64,000 nt of DNA, taken from the NCBI RefSeq assembly GCF_039541235.1, contig NZ_BAABFV010000001.1, positions 186,001-250,000 of the forward strand, read 5' to 3'. Origin of the DNA: Kangiella marina (lineage in GTDB: Bacteria > Pseudomonadota > Gammaproteobacteria > Enterobacterales > Kangiellaceae). Below are positions 16,633 to 28,680 of this stretch, one piece after another; the first letter of the stretch is position 1; each line of letters begins with the position of its first letter. Under the pieces are notes generated by a model, which made no database searches, had not been told where the DNA came from, and was given only the letters and a program-made list of their open reading frames with translations. Made by a program: the position numbers and the translations under genes.

Positions 16633-17313
16633 TCACTGTTGAGCAATGAGCTCACGGATATCGTTGATAATCGCGAGCGGAGCGTGCTGTCTTAATATAT
16701 CGACCCGGTGCGCTCCGTAAGTCACTCCAACTCCTAACGCTCCCGCGTTCTGTGCCATTTTTAAATCATGTGAAGTATCGCCGACCATGATCGTTTGTTC
16801 AGGCTTCACATCAAAATGTTTCATTAAAGTATGCAGCATCGCAGGATCTGGCTTACTGTTCGATTCATCACTGGCAATCGTAAAATCAAAAAAGTGCTTA
16901 AGTTTAGACTCATTCAAGACTCGGTCTAACCCATCTCGCGCTTTCCCCGTTGCCACAGATAAGTAATAGCCGTCATCTTTGAGCTTAGCCAGTACAGCTT
17001 CTACGCCTTCAAAAACAGGACTTGGCGTCTTATCACCATCAACATACTGATAACGGTATTCTTCAGTAATCCAGTCGTGGTCTTCGACTTCCGGGAAGAG
17101 CTGCCGATAACAATTGCTTAAGCTTAACCCTATAATCGCGCGGACTTCATCGTCGCTTGGCACTGGGAGTTTCAGGTTTCGCGCTGTGGTTTGCATAGCC
17201 GAAACAATCCGCCCCGTTGAATCCATTAAGGTTCCGTCCCAATCAAAAACAATCAGTGGTGTTTTGAGAGTTACTATCACTTTGGGCATCGCTTTAGGCA
17301 TAGTTTTAATCAT
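16633..17313 (-). CDS. HAD-IA phosphatase, phosphoglycolate-phosphatase-like
   Basis: A 226-residue haloacid dehalogenase-family hydrolase. Motif I is VFDWDGTLMDST with the nucleophilic aspartate, motif II VATGKAR, and motifs III/IV SKPDPAML and MVGDTSHDLKMA. A helical cap between motifs I and II places it in subfamily IA, near Gph. It follows rluC by 10 bp; an equivalent HAD gene sits beside rluC in Pseudomonas. Start choice is uncertain, because Met 5 and Met 9 are also possible. The true substrate is unknown. Confidence 0.85.
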   Translation of the reverse strand: MIKTMPKAMPKVIVTLKTPLIVFDWDGTLMDSTGRIVSAMQTTARNLKLPVPSDDEVRAIIGLSLSNCYRQLFPEVEDHDWITEEYRYQYVDGDKTPSPVFEGVEAVLAKLKDDGYYLSVATGKARDGLDRVLNESKLKHFFDFTIASDESNSKPDPAMLHTLMKHFDVKPEQTIMVGDTSHDLKMAQNAGALGVGVTYGAHRVDILRQHAPLAIINDIRELIAQQ

Positions 17314-17323
17314 TGACAGAATC

Positions 17324-18286
17324 TTAGTTATGACTGTTTCTCAATTGGTTAACGGTATCTTGTAGGTCATCAGGCAAGGGAGCCTCAACTTTTATCGGCT
17401 TCTTATCATCGGGGCGAACCTTAAACTCTAAAGAGTAAGCGTGTAAGAACAGTCGTTCACAAAGCCCGTCACGCTTAAACTGCTGATTCAAAGCATCATC
17501 ACCATACTTGTCATCACCAATCAGGCTGCATCCGACGGATTGCGCGTGCACACGGATTTGGTGGGTGCGGCCCGTGATGGGTTCAGCCGAGACCAGCGTC
17601 AAGTCGGTAAATCGCTCCACCACTCTAAAGCTGGTTAAGCATGGCTTGCCATCATCACTCACACGGACCAAACGCTCTCCAGACTTCACTTGAAACTTTC
17701 GCAACGGCGCATCGACAAACTTTTGTTTCGCTGGCCAATGGCCCTGAACCAGAGCCCAGTAGCGTTTATTAATCTTCTTTTCTTGGAGCTGCTTATGGAT
17801 AAAACGCAGCGTACTTCGGCGTTTAGCAATCATCAAGCAACCAGATGTATCTCTATCCAGACGGTGTACTAACTCTAGAAACGGTGCTTTTGGCCGAAGC
17901 GCGCGTAGCGCCTCTATCACCCCAAAGCTCATACCGCTACCGCCATGAACCGCCATCCCCGAAGGTTTGTTGATAACGATAATACGGTCGTCTTCATGAA
18001 TAATCGCATCTTCCAGCGACTGCACTACGTTCAGGTTAACCGGGACTTCTTGCTCTCGTTGAGCCGTTTGGACAGGAGGAATTCGAATGGAGTCACCCGC
18101 TTCAATTTTATATTCCGCTTTGACTCGACCTTTATTGACGCGCACCTCACCCTTACGCACCATTTTATAGATGCGTGACTTTGGAACGCCTTTCAGCGTT
18201 TTAACCAGGTAATTATCAATGCGCTGCCCTTCTTCTTCGGCACTGACTTCGACAAAGCGAACTTTAGGGCGGGTATCTTTACTCAT
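17324..18286 (-). CDS. rluC: 23S rRNA pseudouridine synthase C
   Basis: Modifies 23S rRNA at uridines 955, 2504 and 2580 in E. coli. It has 320 residues: an N-terminal S4 RNA-binding domain (about 18-75, including GQRIDNYLVKTLKGVPKSRI) and an RsuA/RluD catalytic domain with the active-site aspartate in HRLDRDTSGCLMIAKRR. GRTHQIRVH is also conserved. It is divergent from rne across a 613-bp gap, the same pairing as in E. coli and Pseudomonas, and cotranscribed with the HAD gene. Confidence 0.94.
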   Translation of the reverse strand: MSKDTRPKVRFVEVSAEEEGQRIDNYLVKTLKGVPKSRIYKMVRKGEVRVNKGRVKAEYKIEAGDSIRIPPVQTAQREQEVPVNLNVVQSLEDAIIHEDDRIIVINKPSGMAVHGGSGMSFGVIEALRALRPKAPFLELVHRLDRDTSGCLMIAKRRSTLRFIHKQLQEKKINKRYWALVQGHWPAKQKFVDAPLRKFQVKSGERLVRVSDDGKPCLTSFRVVERFTDLTLVSAEPITGRTHQIRVHAQSVGCSLIGDDKYGDDALNQQFKRDGLCERLFLHAYSLEFKVRPDDKKPIKVEAPLPDDLQDTVNQLRNSHN

Positions 18287-18396
18287 CGGGCGAAACTATA
18301 CCCTAAAACACCCAAAAACAACACCTTAAACACGCTTTGAAAGCGGCTAAACAATAACAAGTTCTAGTCGATTCAAGAACTTAAGCAGAATAACGA

Positions 18397-18425
18397 TTGC
18401 TGGAATCCATATATCTGTTTATAAT
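18397..18425 (+). promoter_or_regulatory. Probable rne promoter
   Basis: TTGCTG (18397-18402), a 17-bp spacer and a perfect TATAAT (18420-18425). Transcription from about 18432 would give a leader near 470 nt before the rne ATG, similar in style to the long E. coli rne leader. Confidence 0.7.
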
Positions 18426-18431
18426 AGCCGC

Positions 18432-18899
18432 ACGGAGACAATAGTGCTCCGATGAGAAGTGAGGCAAATTGGTATAAGAACAATACCAATCAAGAATAGT
18501 GCCTCAATACTGGTGTTAGATGTAAACCCATATAGCGTAACGCCTTAGCGACAATCGCATGGTCATACTGACACCCCCAAAAGAATTTATGCAATAACAC
18601 CGAACATGGTGAAGTAACAGAATAGTAGAGCCTTAAAGTATTCTAATTGGCTCGGTTGGTTTGGCTTCTTTTATGCACAAAAGCGGTAAGACATAAAATA
18701 GCCAAGCAGGAAAAAACTGATTAATTTTAAGCGTGGAAAGACAACTGTATGAAGGACTCTTTAGTCGCACAAGGTTTGTCACAATTAAGCAAGAAAGTAT
18801 TGTAAAACAACAAGTTATACAATATACCTCAGCCTATTCCTAAAATTTCTGTTCTAGCTCTCACTGTGTTCGCGGTTTAAAAAAGAGAGTTTTTATACA
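18432..18899 (+). promoter_or_regulatory. Structured 5' leader of rne
   Basis: A long untranslated region with several inverted repeats. GAGGCA (18461-18466) pairs with TGCCTC (18500-18505) around an inner ATTGGTAT/ATACCAAT hairpin. A second stem pairs GGTGTTAG (18512-18519) with CTGACACC (18568-18575). In E. coli RNase E cleaves and destabilises its own mRNA through leader hairpins, so an equivalent autoregulatory leader is likely. I saw no short leader gene. Confidence 0.55.
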
Positions 18900-21752
18900 A
18901 TGAGACGTATGTTAATTAACGCAACTCACCACAATGAAGAGTTGCGTGTTGCGATGGTCGATGGCCAACGCTTATATGATTTAGATATTGAGTTAGCAGG
19001 AAGAGAACAGAAAAAAGGGAACATCTATAAGGGTAAAGTTACCCGAATCGAACCCAGTTTAGAAGCAGCTTTCGTTGACTATGGTGCGGAACGCCACGGC
19101 TTTCTTCCTTTAAAAGAAGTTGCTCGTGAATACATGCACAACCCTCCTCACAAAGGTCGCCCTACCATCAAAGACGCCTTGAAAGAAGGCCAAGAAATTA
19201 TCGTTCAGATCGATAAAGAAGAGCGTGGTAATAAAGGCGCAGCCTTAACAACATCTGTCAGTTTGGCGGGTAGCTACTTGGTATTGATGCCGAACAACCC
19301 TCGCGCAGGCGGTATTTCTCGCCGTATCGAAGGTGAGGAACGTTCAGATCTTAAGCAAATTATGGGACAGCTTGCTGTGCCTAAAGGCATGGGCTGTATC
19401 GTAAGAACCGCCGGTGTTGGCAAGAGCCTTGAAGAAATCAATTATGATTTCGGTTACTTGTTAGAGTTTTGGAAAAACATCAAAGAAGTTTCAACCACTC
19501 GCCCTGCTCCATTCCTGATCACTCAAGAATCTGACGTTATTACTCGTGCGATTCGCGATTATTTACGCCCAGACATTGGTGAAATCATCGTAGACCGCAA
19601 AGAAGTTCATGATCGAATTAAGACTGAGCTTGGCTATCAGCGCCCTGACTTCGTCAACCGCGTGAAATTCTACAAAGATGAAATTCCACTATTCAACCGC
19701 TACCAAGTAGAGAGCCAAATTGAAAGCGCCTTCCAGCGAGAAGTTCGCTTGCCATCAGGTGGCTCGGTAGTTTTCGATCAAACCGAAGCATTGCTTTCAA
19801 TCGATATTAACTCGGCTAAAGCAACTAAAGGTGGTGATATCGAAGAAACGGCTCTGCATACCAATAAGGAAGCTGCTGAAGAAATCGCTCGTCAGTTGCG
19901 TCTGCGTGACATCGGCGGTCTAATCGTTATCGACTTTATTGATATGGGCCCACCACGCAATCAGCGTGAAGTAGAAAAAGTATTAAAAGACTCTGTGGCA
20001 CGTGACCGTGCGCGCATTCAAATCGGTCGTATTTCTCGATTCGGCTTACTTGAAATGTCGCGTCAGCGCTTACGTCCGTCACTTGAAGAGTCTAGCCAGC
20101 ACGTATGCCCACGCTGTAGTGGCTCGGGTGTTATCCGTGGTACTGACTCGTTAGCGCTGTCAATCCTGCGTTTGATGGAAGACGAAGCGATGAAAGAGTC
20201 GACAGCTGAAGTTCAAGCAGTGCTGCCTGTAGAAGTGGCAACGTTCTTATTAAACGAAAAGCGTCGCAAAATCGAGCAAATCGAAAAGCGCCAAAAAGTT
20301 CGTTTGGTTGTGGTACCAAACCCACACATGGAAACACCTCATTACGAAGTGCTTCGTGTCAAAGGTGGTGAAACTCTTGAAGACAACAGTTACTCTTTAA
20401 TTGGTAAAGCCCCGGAAGTCGAACTGGTTAAAAGTACAACACAACCCGTACAACCTTTAGATGAGCCTGCGCTTAAAGGGTTGAAACACAGCACGCCTCC
20501 TCCGGCTCCTAGCCCGAAACCAAAAAAGAAGAAGAGCAAATCTAAGAAAGAAAAGCCAGGTTTGTTCAAGCGCTTGTGGACGGCACTTTTTGGCGATGAT
20601 AAGAAAAAGTCAAAAGGTAAAGGCAGCAAGAAGCACAGCAAAAACTATAAAGGCAAAGGTCGCCATAGTTCTGATCGTCAAGATAATCGTAACCAGAACA
20701 ACCGCCGCGGTAACTACAAAGGTAACCGCCGCCGCAACGATCGTCGTAACGATAACCGCAATAAGGATAACCGCGATCACGACAACCGTAATAAGCAAAA
20801 CGAGCAGAACAAGAAAGATAATCGCCAACCTAAGCAGGATCAAGCTCAAGCTAAGGGTCAGCAAAAAGGTGGCAATAATCGTCAGCAAAATGCTCAAAAC
20901 CGTAATAAAAATAATCGCGGCCCACAGAAAAGCCAGCAGCAAGCTCAGCAACAAACCGAGCAGCGTCCACCACGTAAAACGCGTGCTGAGCGTATGGCTA
21001 CTGTGCAAAAGTCTGAGACCCAACAGCCAACGGATATCAAGCAACAGCAGCAGGAAAAAGCTAAAGCAACTCAAGCTCAAGAGACTAGGCCTCAAGCGAC
21101 TCAGGCTCAAGATAAGCAGCCGAAGCAGCAGGACAAGCCTCAGCAGCAAGACAAGCCTCAGCAGCAAGACAAGCAGAAGCGTGCTAAAGCGAACCCTGAG
21201 GATATTATGGTCTACAAGGCTCATAAGTCATTAGAAAGAACGGTAACTGAGGTGCTTAAAGACGAAACCTTACCTGAGGTAATCGATAACTCAGCCGATA
21301 ACTCAGCAAATAACCAAGCCGAAACAAACTCGAATAACGCCGAGCCGGTTCAAGAAGCATCTAACGGCAATACAGCTGAAAAAGCAGTGTCTGATTCAAA
21401 GATAGAACCCAAAGCACCAGAAGCAGCTCCTTTGAAGGAAAGTCATGAGGTAGAGCAAGCTCCTGCAAAGCCTCAATCTGAGACTCAGCCTGAAGACAAT
21501 AAAGCTCAAGAAACAGCAGCTAGCACACCAGTAGCAACAGAAAAAACTGAAGCAGCGAAAGTAGCTCCAAAAATGAATGGTAGCGTTTCTTCAAGCTCTA
21601 GTGCTCCAGCAAGCAAAGCAGTTACTGAAAGCTCTATTGAGCCAATAGCCTTCAAACCGCAACCTCATAGTTTTGATGGTGCTATTACGCAGTCTGTAAC
21701 CGACGCTTCTCGTGAGCATAGTCACTCACAAGCGGCTAAAACTAACATTTAG
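18900..21752 (+). CDS. rne: Ribonuclease E
   Basis: The major mRNA-decay and rRNA/tRNA-processing endonuclease and degradosome scaffold. The 950 residues begin [18 protein letters not shown]. The catalytic half contains the S1 domain (about 36-120), DNase-like motifs with the metal-binding sequence SIDINSAKA near residue 300, and the zinc-link CPRCSGSG near 404. After residue 530 it is disordered: a lysine run, [12 protein letters not shown] at about 551-562, which fits the membrane-targeting amphipathic helix of E. coli RNase E, then an arginine/asparagine-rich RNA-binding tract and a glutamine-rich tail with short tandem DKPQQQ repeats. The tail ends without obvious homology. The gene has a long leader and a strong terminator. 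Confidence 0.96.
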   Translation: MRRMLINATHHNEELRVAMVDGQRLYDLDIELAGREQKKGNIYKGKVTRIEPSLEAAFVDYGAERHGFLPLKEVAREYMHNPPHKGRPTIKDALKEGQEIIVQIDKEERGNKGAALTTSVSLAGSYLVLMPNNPRAGGISRRIEGEERSDLKQIMGQLAVPKGMGCIVRTAGVGKSLEEINYDFGYLLEFWKNIKEVSTTRPAPFLITQESDVITRAIRDYLRPDIGEIIVDRKEVHDRIKTELGYQRPDFVNRVKFYKDEIPLFNRYQVESQIESAFQREVRLPSGGSVVFDQTEALLSIDINSAKATKGGDIEETALHTNKEAAEEIARQLRLRDIGGLIVIDFIDMGPPRNQREVEKVLKDSVARDRARIQIGRISRFGLLEMSRQRLRPSLEESSQHVCPRCSGSGVIRGTDSLALSILRLMEDEAMKESTAEVQAVLPVEVATFLLNEKRRKIEQIEKRQKVRLVVVPNPHMETPHYEVLRVKGGETLEDNSYSLIGKAPEVELVKSTTQPVQPLDEPALKGLKHSTPPPAPSPKPKKKKSKSKKEKPGLFKRLWTALFGDDKKKSKGKGSKKHSKNYKGKGRHSSDRQDNRNQNNRRGNYKGNRRRNDRRNDNRNKDNRDHDNRNKQNEQNKKDNRQPKQDQAQAKGQQKGGNNRQQNAQNRNKNNRGPQKSQQQAQQQTEQRPPRKTRAERMATVQKSETQQPTDIKQQQQEKAKATQAQETRPQATQAQDKQPKQQDKPQQQDKPQQQDKQKRAKANPEDIMVYKAHKSLERTVTEVLKDETLPEVIDNSADNSANNQAETNSNNAEPVQEASNGNTAEKAVSDSKIEPKAPEAAPLKESHEVEQAPAKPQSETQPEDNKAQETAASTPVATEKTEAAKVAPKMNGSVSSSSSAPASKAVTESSIEPIAFKPQPHSFDGAITQSVTDASREHSHSQAAKTNI

Positions 21753-21773
21753 CTCGAATAACAGACTCTAAAC

Positions 21774-21809
21774 AAAAATCCCACGGAGTTATCTTCGTGG
21801 GATTTTTTT
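21774..21809 (+). terminator. Rho-independent terminator of rne
   Basis: AAAAATCCCACG (21774-21785), 10-nt loop, CGTGGGATTTTT (21796-21807), continuing into a T-tract. It lies 22 bp after the rne stop codon. Confidence 0.92.
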
Positions 21810-21831
21810 GTGCCTGAAATGCTGTTGATTA

Positions 21832-22404
21832 TTAATTTTTCTGGACTTTACCTTTGGCAGGCATTAAGTGGTAAAGCTGTTGGTGGATACGTTCGTTATG
21901 ATACGTCACTCGAAAAATGCTACCGTAATCTTGCTCACTCAAATAAACTGTCGGTTCTTTTTTTAAAGGTTTTCCAGCATAAGTCACACCGAAGCTACCG
22001 CCTAGCGCAGTGATGATAGACGGCACAGTGTTCGAGTGCCCGACGACGACGACCGTTTCCCCACAATGCTTGTCTTTTATGCGCTGTATCAACTCTTCCG
22101 GCTTCGTAGGATCATAAATACTTTTCTCAACATCCACATACTGTAAAGTCTCATAGGTTCTTTTATAGGGAGTATAGAAGCCATGGTTCACAGTGCTTAA
22201 AGCTTTCATCGTCGACAGCTGTTGCGCTTGTTGCTGACCAACCTCGTTTAAGCTTGGATCTTTTGTCCCATCGTCCTGCTTTTGTAAATGCCTTAATACA
22301 AAGACATCATAGTCATTACAGCGATTATTTATTTCAGCGGCACTCGCACTTGGCTGGACAATCCCTAAAACCAACGTTGCCATCGTAGTAAACAATAATT
22401 TCAT
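21832..22404 (-). CDS. Exported histidine phosphatase superfamily protein
   Basis: A 190-residue protein with a signal peptide (MKLLFTTMATLVLGIVQPSASA). The first catalytic histidine is in VLRHLQKQDDG, a variant of the RHG motif with L after the His, and the second is in VVGHSNTVPSII. This pattern resembles the short SixA/Ais-like branch, phosphatases of small phosphate esters or cell-envelope substrates. The ATG at 22404 is chosen because GAGGA lies about 6 nt upstream; the ATG two codons earlier is too close to it. It faces the rne terminator. Its substrate is not predictable. Confidence 0.82.
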   Translation of the reverse strand: MKLLFTTMATLVLGIVQPSASAAEINNRCNDYDVFVLRHLQKQDDGTKDPSLNEVGQQQAQQLSTMKALSTVNHGFYTPYKRTYETLQYVDVEKSIYDPTKPEELIQRIKDKHCGETVVVVGHSNTVPSIITALGGSFGVTYAGKPLKKEPTVYLSEQDYGSIFRVTYHNERIHQQLYHLMPAKGKVQKN

Positions 22405-22527
22405 GAGCATTCCTCAACTAATGTAAGAGCTTGACACCCTATGCTAATCTATATGCCTTAACTTTTACAAACACTATACATTTTTGCATTAAATCGCTAT
22501 ATTTAAGTGTGAAAAGAGGGAGTTACG

Positions 22528-23421
22528 ATGGACGTTCGAGATTTACAAGCTGGTGATGTGCTTCTGTTTTCGCCTGAGGAAGACAGCTGGATATCAAAAG
22601 CCATTACATGGTTAACAGACGCACCCGTAAGTCATGCAGCCATGACTTACCAAATTCCAACTAAAATGGTTGAAGAGACGCCACCTGCCGTGCGAGTTGC
22701 AGAAGCCACTATGCGCTTCCCAGGAAGGACGGTTCATGTCATGCGTCTCAACAAGCCTATTGATGATTTTAAGCCTGTGATGGACGTGGCGGCCCAGTAC
22801 CTCAACGGTGAAGCGCCCTACGCCATGAATAACCTTTATTTGCTTGGTATTTTATTACTCTATAAAAAGTTTACTCCAAGTGATACAACCCAAAGAGTCA
22901 TATTACGCATTCTGAAAAGACTGACAGAAAAGTTGCTGGATGCGATTAATCAACACAAATACCCAGACAAGCACCCAATGGTATGCTCTCAGTTTGTCTT
23001 TGAGTGCTACCAAGAAGCTGGTAAAGCATTTCACCTAACGATAAAGCAAGGCAAGCTACAAAGTGATAGTAGCCGAGCTAGCTTATTGCATAAAGCATTT
23101 AAGCATAAGCGTCAGCAGAGCCAGTTAGGCAACTTACAATCTGATAAGACGGATGATGAGCAATTAGCCAAAGAGCTCTATAAGGCAATGAACGATGAAA
23201 CCTTGTTAGCGTCAGGCACCGTTTCGGATGACTTGCTCGATGCGATACACGATTTTGCACAAGTACTTCATGGTGTGAGTCAACAGCTCGACCTCGACAA
23301 AGCAGATCCTAAACAAGGTATAGCAATCCTTCAGGCTCAATCATCAATGTTCGTCACCCCAGGTGACCTACTAAGACATTGCCCAGAGCTTAGACATATT
23401 GGTGATATAAAACTCAAATGA
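22528..23421 (+). CDS. Permuted papain-like hydrolase, YiiX/C92 type
   Basis: A 297-residue protein whose first 185 residues resemble the circularly permuted NlpC/P60-like family (YiiX, YaeF, YebB). The opening LQAGDVLLFSPEEDSWISKAI is typical, H36 in DAPVSHAAMTY and C153 in HPMVCSQFVFECYQ are the expected catalytic pair. Members are thought to act on amides or lipids; no activity is established for this one. There is no signal peptide. The C-terminal 110 residues are helical, charged and unrecognised. Its stop overlaps the ATG of the following GGDEF gene by 4 bp (ATGA), a strong sign of translational coupling. Confidence 0.78.
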   Translation: MDVRDLQAGDVLLFSPEEDSWISKAITWLTDAPVSHAAMTYQIPTKMVEETPPAVRVAEATMRFPGRTVHVMRLNKPIDDFKPVMDVAAQYLNGEAPYAMNNLYLLGILLLYKKFTPSDTTQRVILRILKRLTEKLLDAINQHKYPDKHPMVCSQFVFECYQEAGKAFHLTIKQGKLQSDSSRASLLHKAFKHKRQQSQLGNLQSDKTDDEQLAKELYKAMNDETLLASGTVSDDLLDAIHDFAQVLHGVSQQLDLDKADPKQGIAILQAQSSMFVTPGDLLRHCPELRHIGDIKLK

Positions 23422-25580
23422 TTGGAAGACTGCATTATGCAACGATTGCCATTAGTATTGTGCTGGTGGCAATCTTGCTTGCAGCTTCTAAAATTGTCTC
23501 CAAAGACAGCCTTCAGCCAATCAGCTCTAACTTTGACTCCTACAACCTTAATAACCCTGAGGTTCTAACCAAGCTTAATGACATAGAAAATATTGGGAAC
23601 ATTGCTAGTGAGGTAGAATCTGAATACAACACTAACTTACTTTACATACTCCCTTCCAATTTATCTCGAACTAAAAACCCTCTACTCGTCGTTCGTCCTG
23701 GGCACTTAAGGTTTGTCACCCTCTATAAACTCAGTCACAACAAGCTTGAACCGCTGAATCAACAATCACGCTATGACTTTCAAAGCGCGCCCGAGTTCAT
23801 GGGTTTCCAGAAATCTTTTAAGTTACGAGACTTACAAGGTGAGAAGCTGTATTTACATATTAATCACTACAAACAGGCAATCCCCAAGCTAGAGCTGTGG
23901 GAATATGAAACATTCAACCGAGTAGATAACCAGTATAACCAACTTTTCACGGCAATTATCTTCGGTATCATTCTGCTGATCTTAGTAAATACCTTCTTCT
24001 ACCTCATCATCAAGCGAAGAGAGTATTTACTCTATATATTTTATAACACCACATTTGTTATATTTTTAATGGGAAGCACTGGGTATATTTACCAGTTTCC
24101 TGCTCTGTCTCTACTTGCGGATAGCAAGAACTCGCTGTTTATCTTTTTGTGCTTAAGTATGTACGCGCTTTACACCTTTACTCAAGCATTCCTCTCGACC
24201 GAGAAACTTGCTCCCGTTGAACATAAATTATTGAATGTTTACCGAGGCGCCATGGTGGCCCTCTTTGTGACAGGCTTTATATTCAACCCAGTTCCTCAAA
24301 CACTAATCAACATCACAAACTTTACTTTAATATCAGCATTTCCACTGTATTTATGGCTGGTCGTTAAACTTCTTCGCAAAGCCAGCCGACAAGCTTTCTT
24401 TTTCGCCCTAGCCTTTGGTTTGCTCATTCTAGCCGGTGTCTGCAGAATACTAACCACCTTCAACCTTTTACCAGAAACCTTTATTTTTAATCATGGCTTT
24501 GCTATTGCGTCTTTATTAGAAGCAACTATTTTTACACTAGGCCTTGCGGATAGAGTTTTGCAAATAAAGCTGCAGCGCGACAATGTGAAAAGAGAGTTCC
24601 AAGAACGCACTCAGGCATATGAGTTACAAAAGGAGTTCTCGACTCTGCTCAACAATATCACTGAAAAACTACACAGTAGTAAACCCCAAAACTACGAGGC
24701 CATGGTTGTTGGAACTTTCTTAAAAGAACTCAAAAAAAGAGTGAAGTTCGTCAGCGCTGCCGCTATTTACCAAATGGATGCTCAACTCCATGTATTCGCT
24801 AGGTCAACGTTTGAACGACAGAAATACAACCAGCTCATTAAAGATACTTCATTGCAAGTTAAGCGCCTATGCGATCTAAACGTGCCAAGGCGACTAGAAG
24901 CCGACCTTATCTATGAGAATATGTTTGTGATTCCGGTGGCTATGCGCCGACATGAGTGGAGCTGCTTAATTTTAGAGGTGGGTGATGAGTTCCAACCCAC
25001 AGAGTCCATGCTAGACTTTTTACAACACTATGCCACTGAGTTAACGCGCTGCTTACTCAATATTGAAAGTTTACGTCTGATAAAATCAAAAGCCGAGACG
25101 GATGACTTAACAAGGCTTTTAAATCGAGGAGCGATTCTTGAGCAATTAAAATTGACCTTAATTCGATCTCAGCGAAGTAATGACCCCTTGTCCATTGCTT
25201 TTGTTGATGTGGATGACTTTAAAGCGGTTAACGATAACTTTGGACACGAATCTGGCGATCGTTGTCTTAAGAATCTGGCCAACCTATTACTTGAAGAGCT
25301 ACCTCATAACTGCCTTATAGGGCGTTATGGAGGTGATGAGTTTTTAGTGATATTACCTAAAATTAAACAGGTAGAAGCGAAACGTTATTTAACTATTATC
25401 AGCGATAAAATCATTCCTTTATTTGTTGAAAATAAACGCTGCCATTACACTATAAGTGTCGGTATTTCGGGACTAAAAAAAGAAACCAAAGATAGCTTGC
25501 AGTTAATTCGCGAAGCCGATAAAGCACTTTACGTCTCTAAAAGTCAGGGCAAAAATCAAATCAACTTGGCTGAAAATTAA
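23418..25580 (+). CDS. 7TM-DISM GGDEF diguanylate cyclase
   Basis: A 720-residue inner-membrane protein. A signal-anchor at about 7-24 is followed by a periplasmic 7TMR-DISM-like sensor domain (about 50-165), seven membrane helices (about 175-385), a short coiled coil, a GAF-like region (about 430-560) and a C-terminal GGDEF domain. The catalytic motif GRYGGDEF (GGDEF at 638-642) is intact. The inhibitory RxxD I-site is absent (HNCL instead), so allosteric product inhibition may not operate. The periplasmic domain in this family often binds carbohydrates or other ligands. Cotranscription with the papain-like hydrolase suggests a shared envelope-related signal. Confidence 0.88.
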   Translation: MIGRLHYATIAISIVLVAILLAASKIVSKDSLQPISSNFDSYNLNNPEVLTKLNDIENIGNIASEVESEYNTNLLYILPSNLSRTKNPLLVVRPGHLRFVTLYKLSHNKLEPLNQQSRYDFQSAPEFMGFQKSFKLRDLQGEKLYLHINHYKQAIPKLELWEYETFNRVDNQYNQLFTAIIFGIILLILVNTFFYLIIKRREYLLYIFYNTTFVIFLMGSTGYIYQFPALSLLADSKNSLFIFLCLSMYALYTFTQAFLSTEKLAPVEHKLLNVYRGAMVALFVTGFIFNPVPQTLINITNFTLISAFPLYLWLVVKLLRKASRQAFFFALAFGLLILAGVCRILTTFNLLPETFIFNHGFAIASLLEATIFTLGLADRVLQIKLQRDNVKREFQERTQAYELQKEFSTLLNNITEKLHSSKPQNYEAMVVGTFLKELKKRVKFVSAAAIYQMDAQLHVFARSTFERQKYNQLIKDTSLQVKRLCDLNVPRRLEADLIYENMFVIPVAMRRHEWSCLILEVGDEFQPTESMLDFLQHYATELTRCLLNIESLRLIKSKAETDDLTRLLNRGAILEQLKLTLIRSQRSNDPLSIAFVDVDDFKAVNDNFGHESGDRCLKNLANLLLEELPHNCLIGRYGGDEFLVILPKIKQVEAKRYLTIISDKIIPLFVENKRCHYTISVGISGLKKETKDSLQLIREADKALYVSKSQGKNQINLAEN

Positions 25581-25604
25581 AGCTTATCAACGAGTCTTCA
25601 TGAT

Positions 25605-27626
<2,022 letters not shown>

Positions 27627-27630
27627 TTAA

Positions 27631-28653
27631 TTACTTTTGAAGAAGTTGCTTGCGCTCGAACTCTACAATTTGTTCGCGATGGTGCGACTCAATTTGCTTA
27701 CTAAAGTTGCTTTTTGTTGCGTCAAGAACATAACCGCCTAACTCTTTAGTGATGCCCTGTGCTGTTTTGACCATCAAATCATAGGCTTTCATCGGCTTAC
27801 CGGGTCCAGGAAGCGTCATAAATAACGCTAGACCGCGGGTTTCTAAATCATCAACTTTTTTCAGTTCAAAAATGCCCGGTTCAAAAGCATTGGCTAAGCT
27901 GAACTGTACTGCACCTCGACCATTGGCCTGAGCATGACGATGGAAAATATCCATTTCACCATGACGCATACCCTGCTCCACTAACGATTGAATGAGTTCA
28001 GGGCCTTTAAAAGGACGTTCTTGCTCGGCGACAACGAAAAGCGAAAAGATGAGCTCCGGTTCTACTTCAATGGATGGTTCTTCATCAGGCTCATCAAACA
28101 AAGAGGTCTGTTGTGGTTGCTCTATACGCGGTTCTTTTTTTGGTTCCTTATTCGCTTCTTCTAGCTTGGTTTGATCTTTTTTCAAACTTTCTTTCGTAAA
28201 CTCGAACAATGCATCATCCAGAACCGGAATGTCGCTTTCAGAAATGATTGGCTCAACATACTCTTTTTGCTCGCCTTCCGTGACCATTGGCTCGGAGTCT
28301 TGGTGCGTGGCGTCACCTTGAAGCTCATCACTCAGAGACTCTGAAGCTTTAAGCTTTTCTAAAGGCTCTGACTCGACTTCAGCTCGAGTTGCTTGTAATG
28401 GCTCTTCTGGCTCCGGTAATGGCTCGTTATCAATGCCGTCATCGTCGGCATTGTCATCACCGACAAGACGGACTTGCCCGATACCATCATCATCAAAACC
28501 CGCATTATCGCGGCTTTTAGCTAAACGCTCTTGATAAAGCTCACGCTCAACTCGCTCTTTTCTAACTTTTGAGCGACGCTTAGCATCGAAATAAATAAAG
28601 CCAATAATGACCAGACTTACTAAAGCCAGCAATATTGCGAGTTGCCACTCCAT
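27631..28653 (-). CDS. zipA: Cell division protein ZipA
   Basis: Tethers FtsZ to the membrane at the division site. 340 residues: an N-terminal membrane helix (about 4-22) followed by a basic patch (AKRRSKVRKERVER), a long acidic proline/glutamate-rich linker (about 55-205) and the C-terminal FtsZ-binding domain (about 208-335), recognisable by MDIFHRHAQANGRGAVQFSLANA and the GYVLDATKSNFSKQ segment. ZipA is restricted to gammaproteobacteria, supporting the taxonomic placement. It is 27 bp after smc. Confidence 0.93.
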   Translation of the reverse strand: MEWQLAILLALVSLVIIGFIYFDAKRRSKVRKERVERELYQERLAKSRDNAGFDDDGIGQVRLVGDDNADDDGIDNEPLPEPEEPLQATRAEVESEPLEKLKASESLSDELQGDATHQDSEPMVTEGEQKEYVEPIISESDIPVLDDALFEFTKESLKKDQTKLEEANKEPKKEPRIEQPQQTSLFDEPDEEPSIEVEPELIFSLFVVAEQERPFKGPELIQSLVEQGMRHGEMDIFHRHAQANGRGAVQFSLANAFEPGIFELKKVDDLETRGLALFMTLPGPGKPMKAYDLMVKTAQGITKELGGYVLDATKSNFSKQIESHHREQIVEFERKQLLQK

Positions 28654-28680
28654 TAAATCACCCTTACTAGATTTATCGTT

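Noticed and set aside
18287-18899. tRNA or small-RNA gene between rluC and rne
   Set aside because: The hairpins do not form a cloverleaf or carry T-loop sequences; they fit an rne leader.
20590-21234. Two open frames of over 200 codons overlapping the 3' half of rne
   Set aside because: They mirror the low-complexity, Lys/Arg/Gln-rich RNase E tail and have biased, non-protein-like composition.
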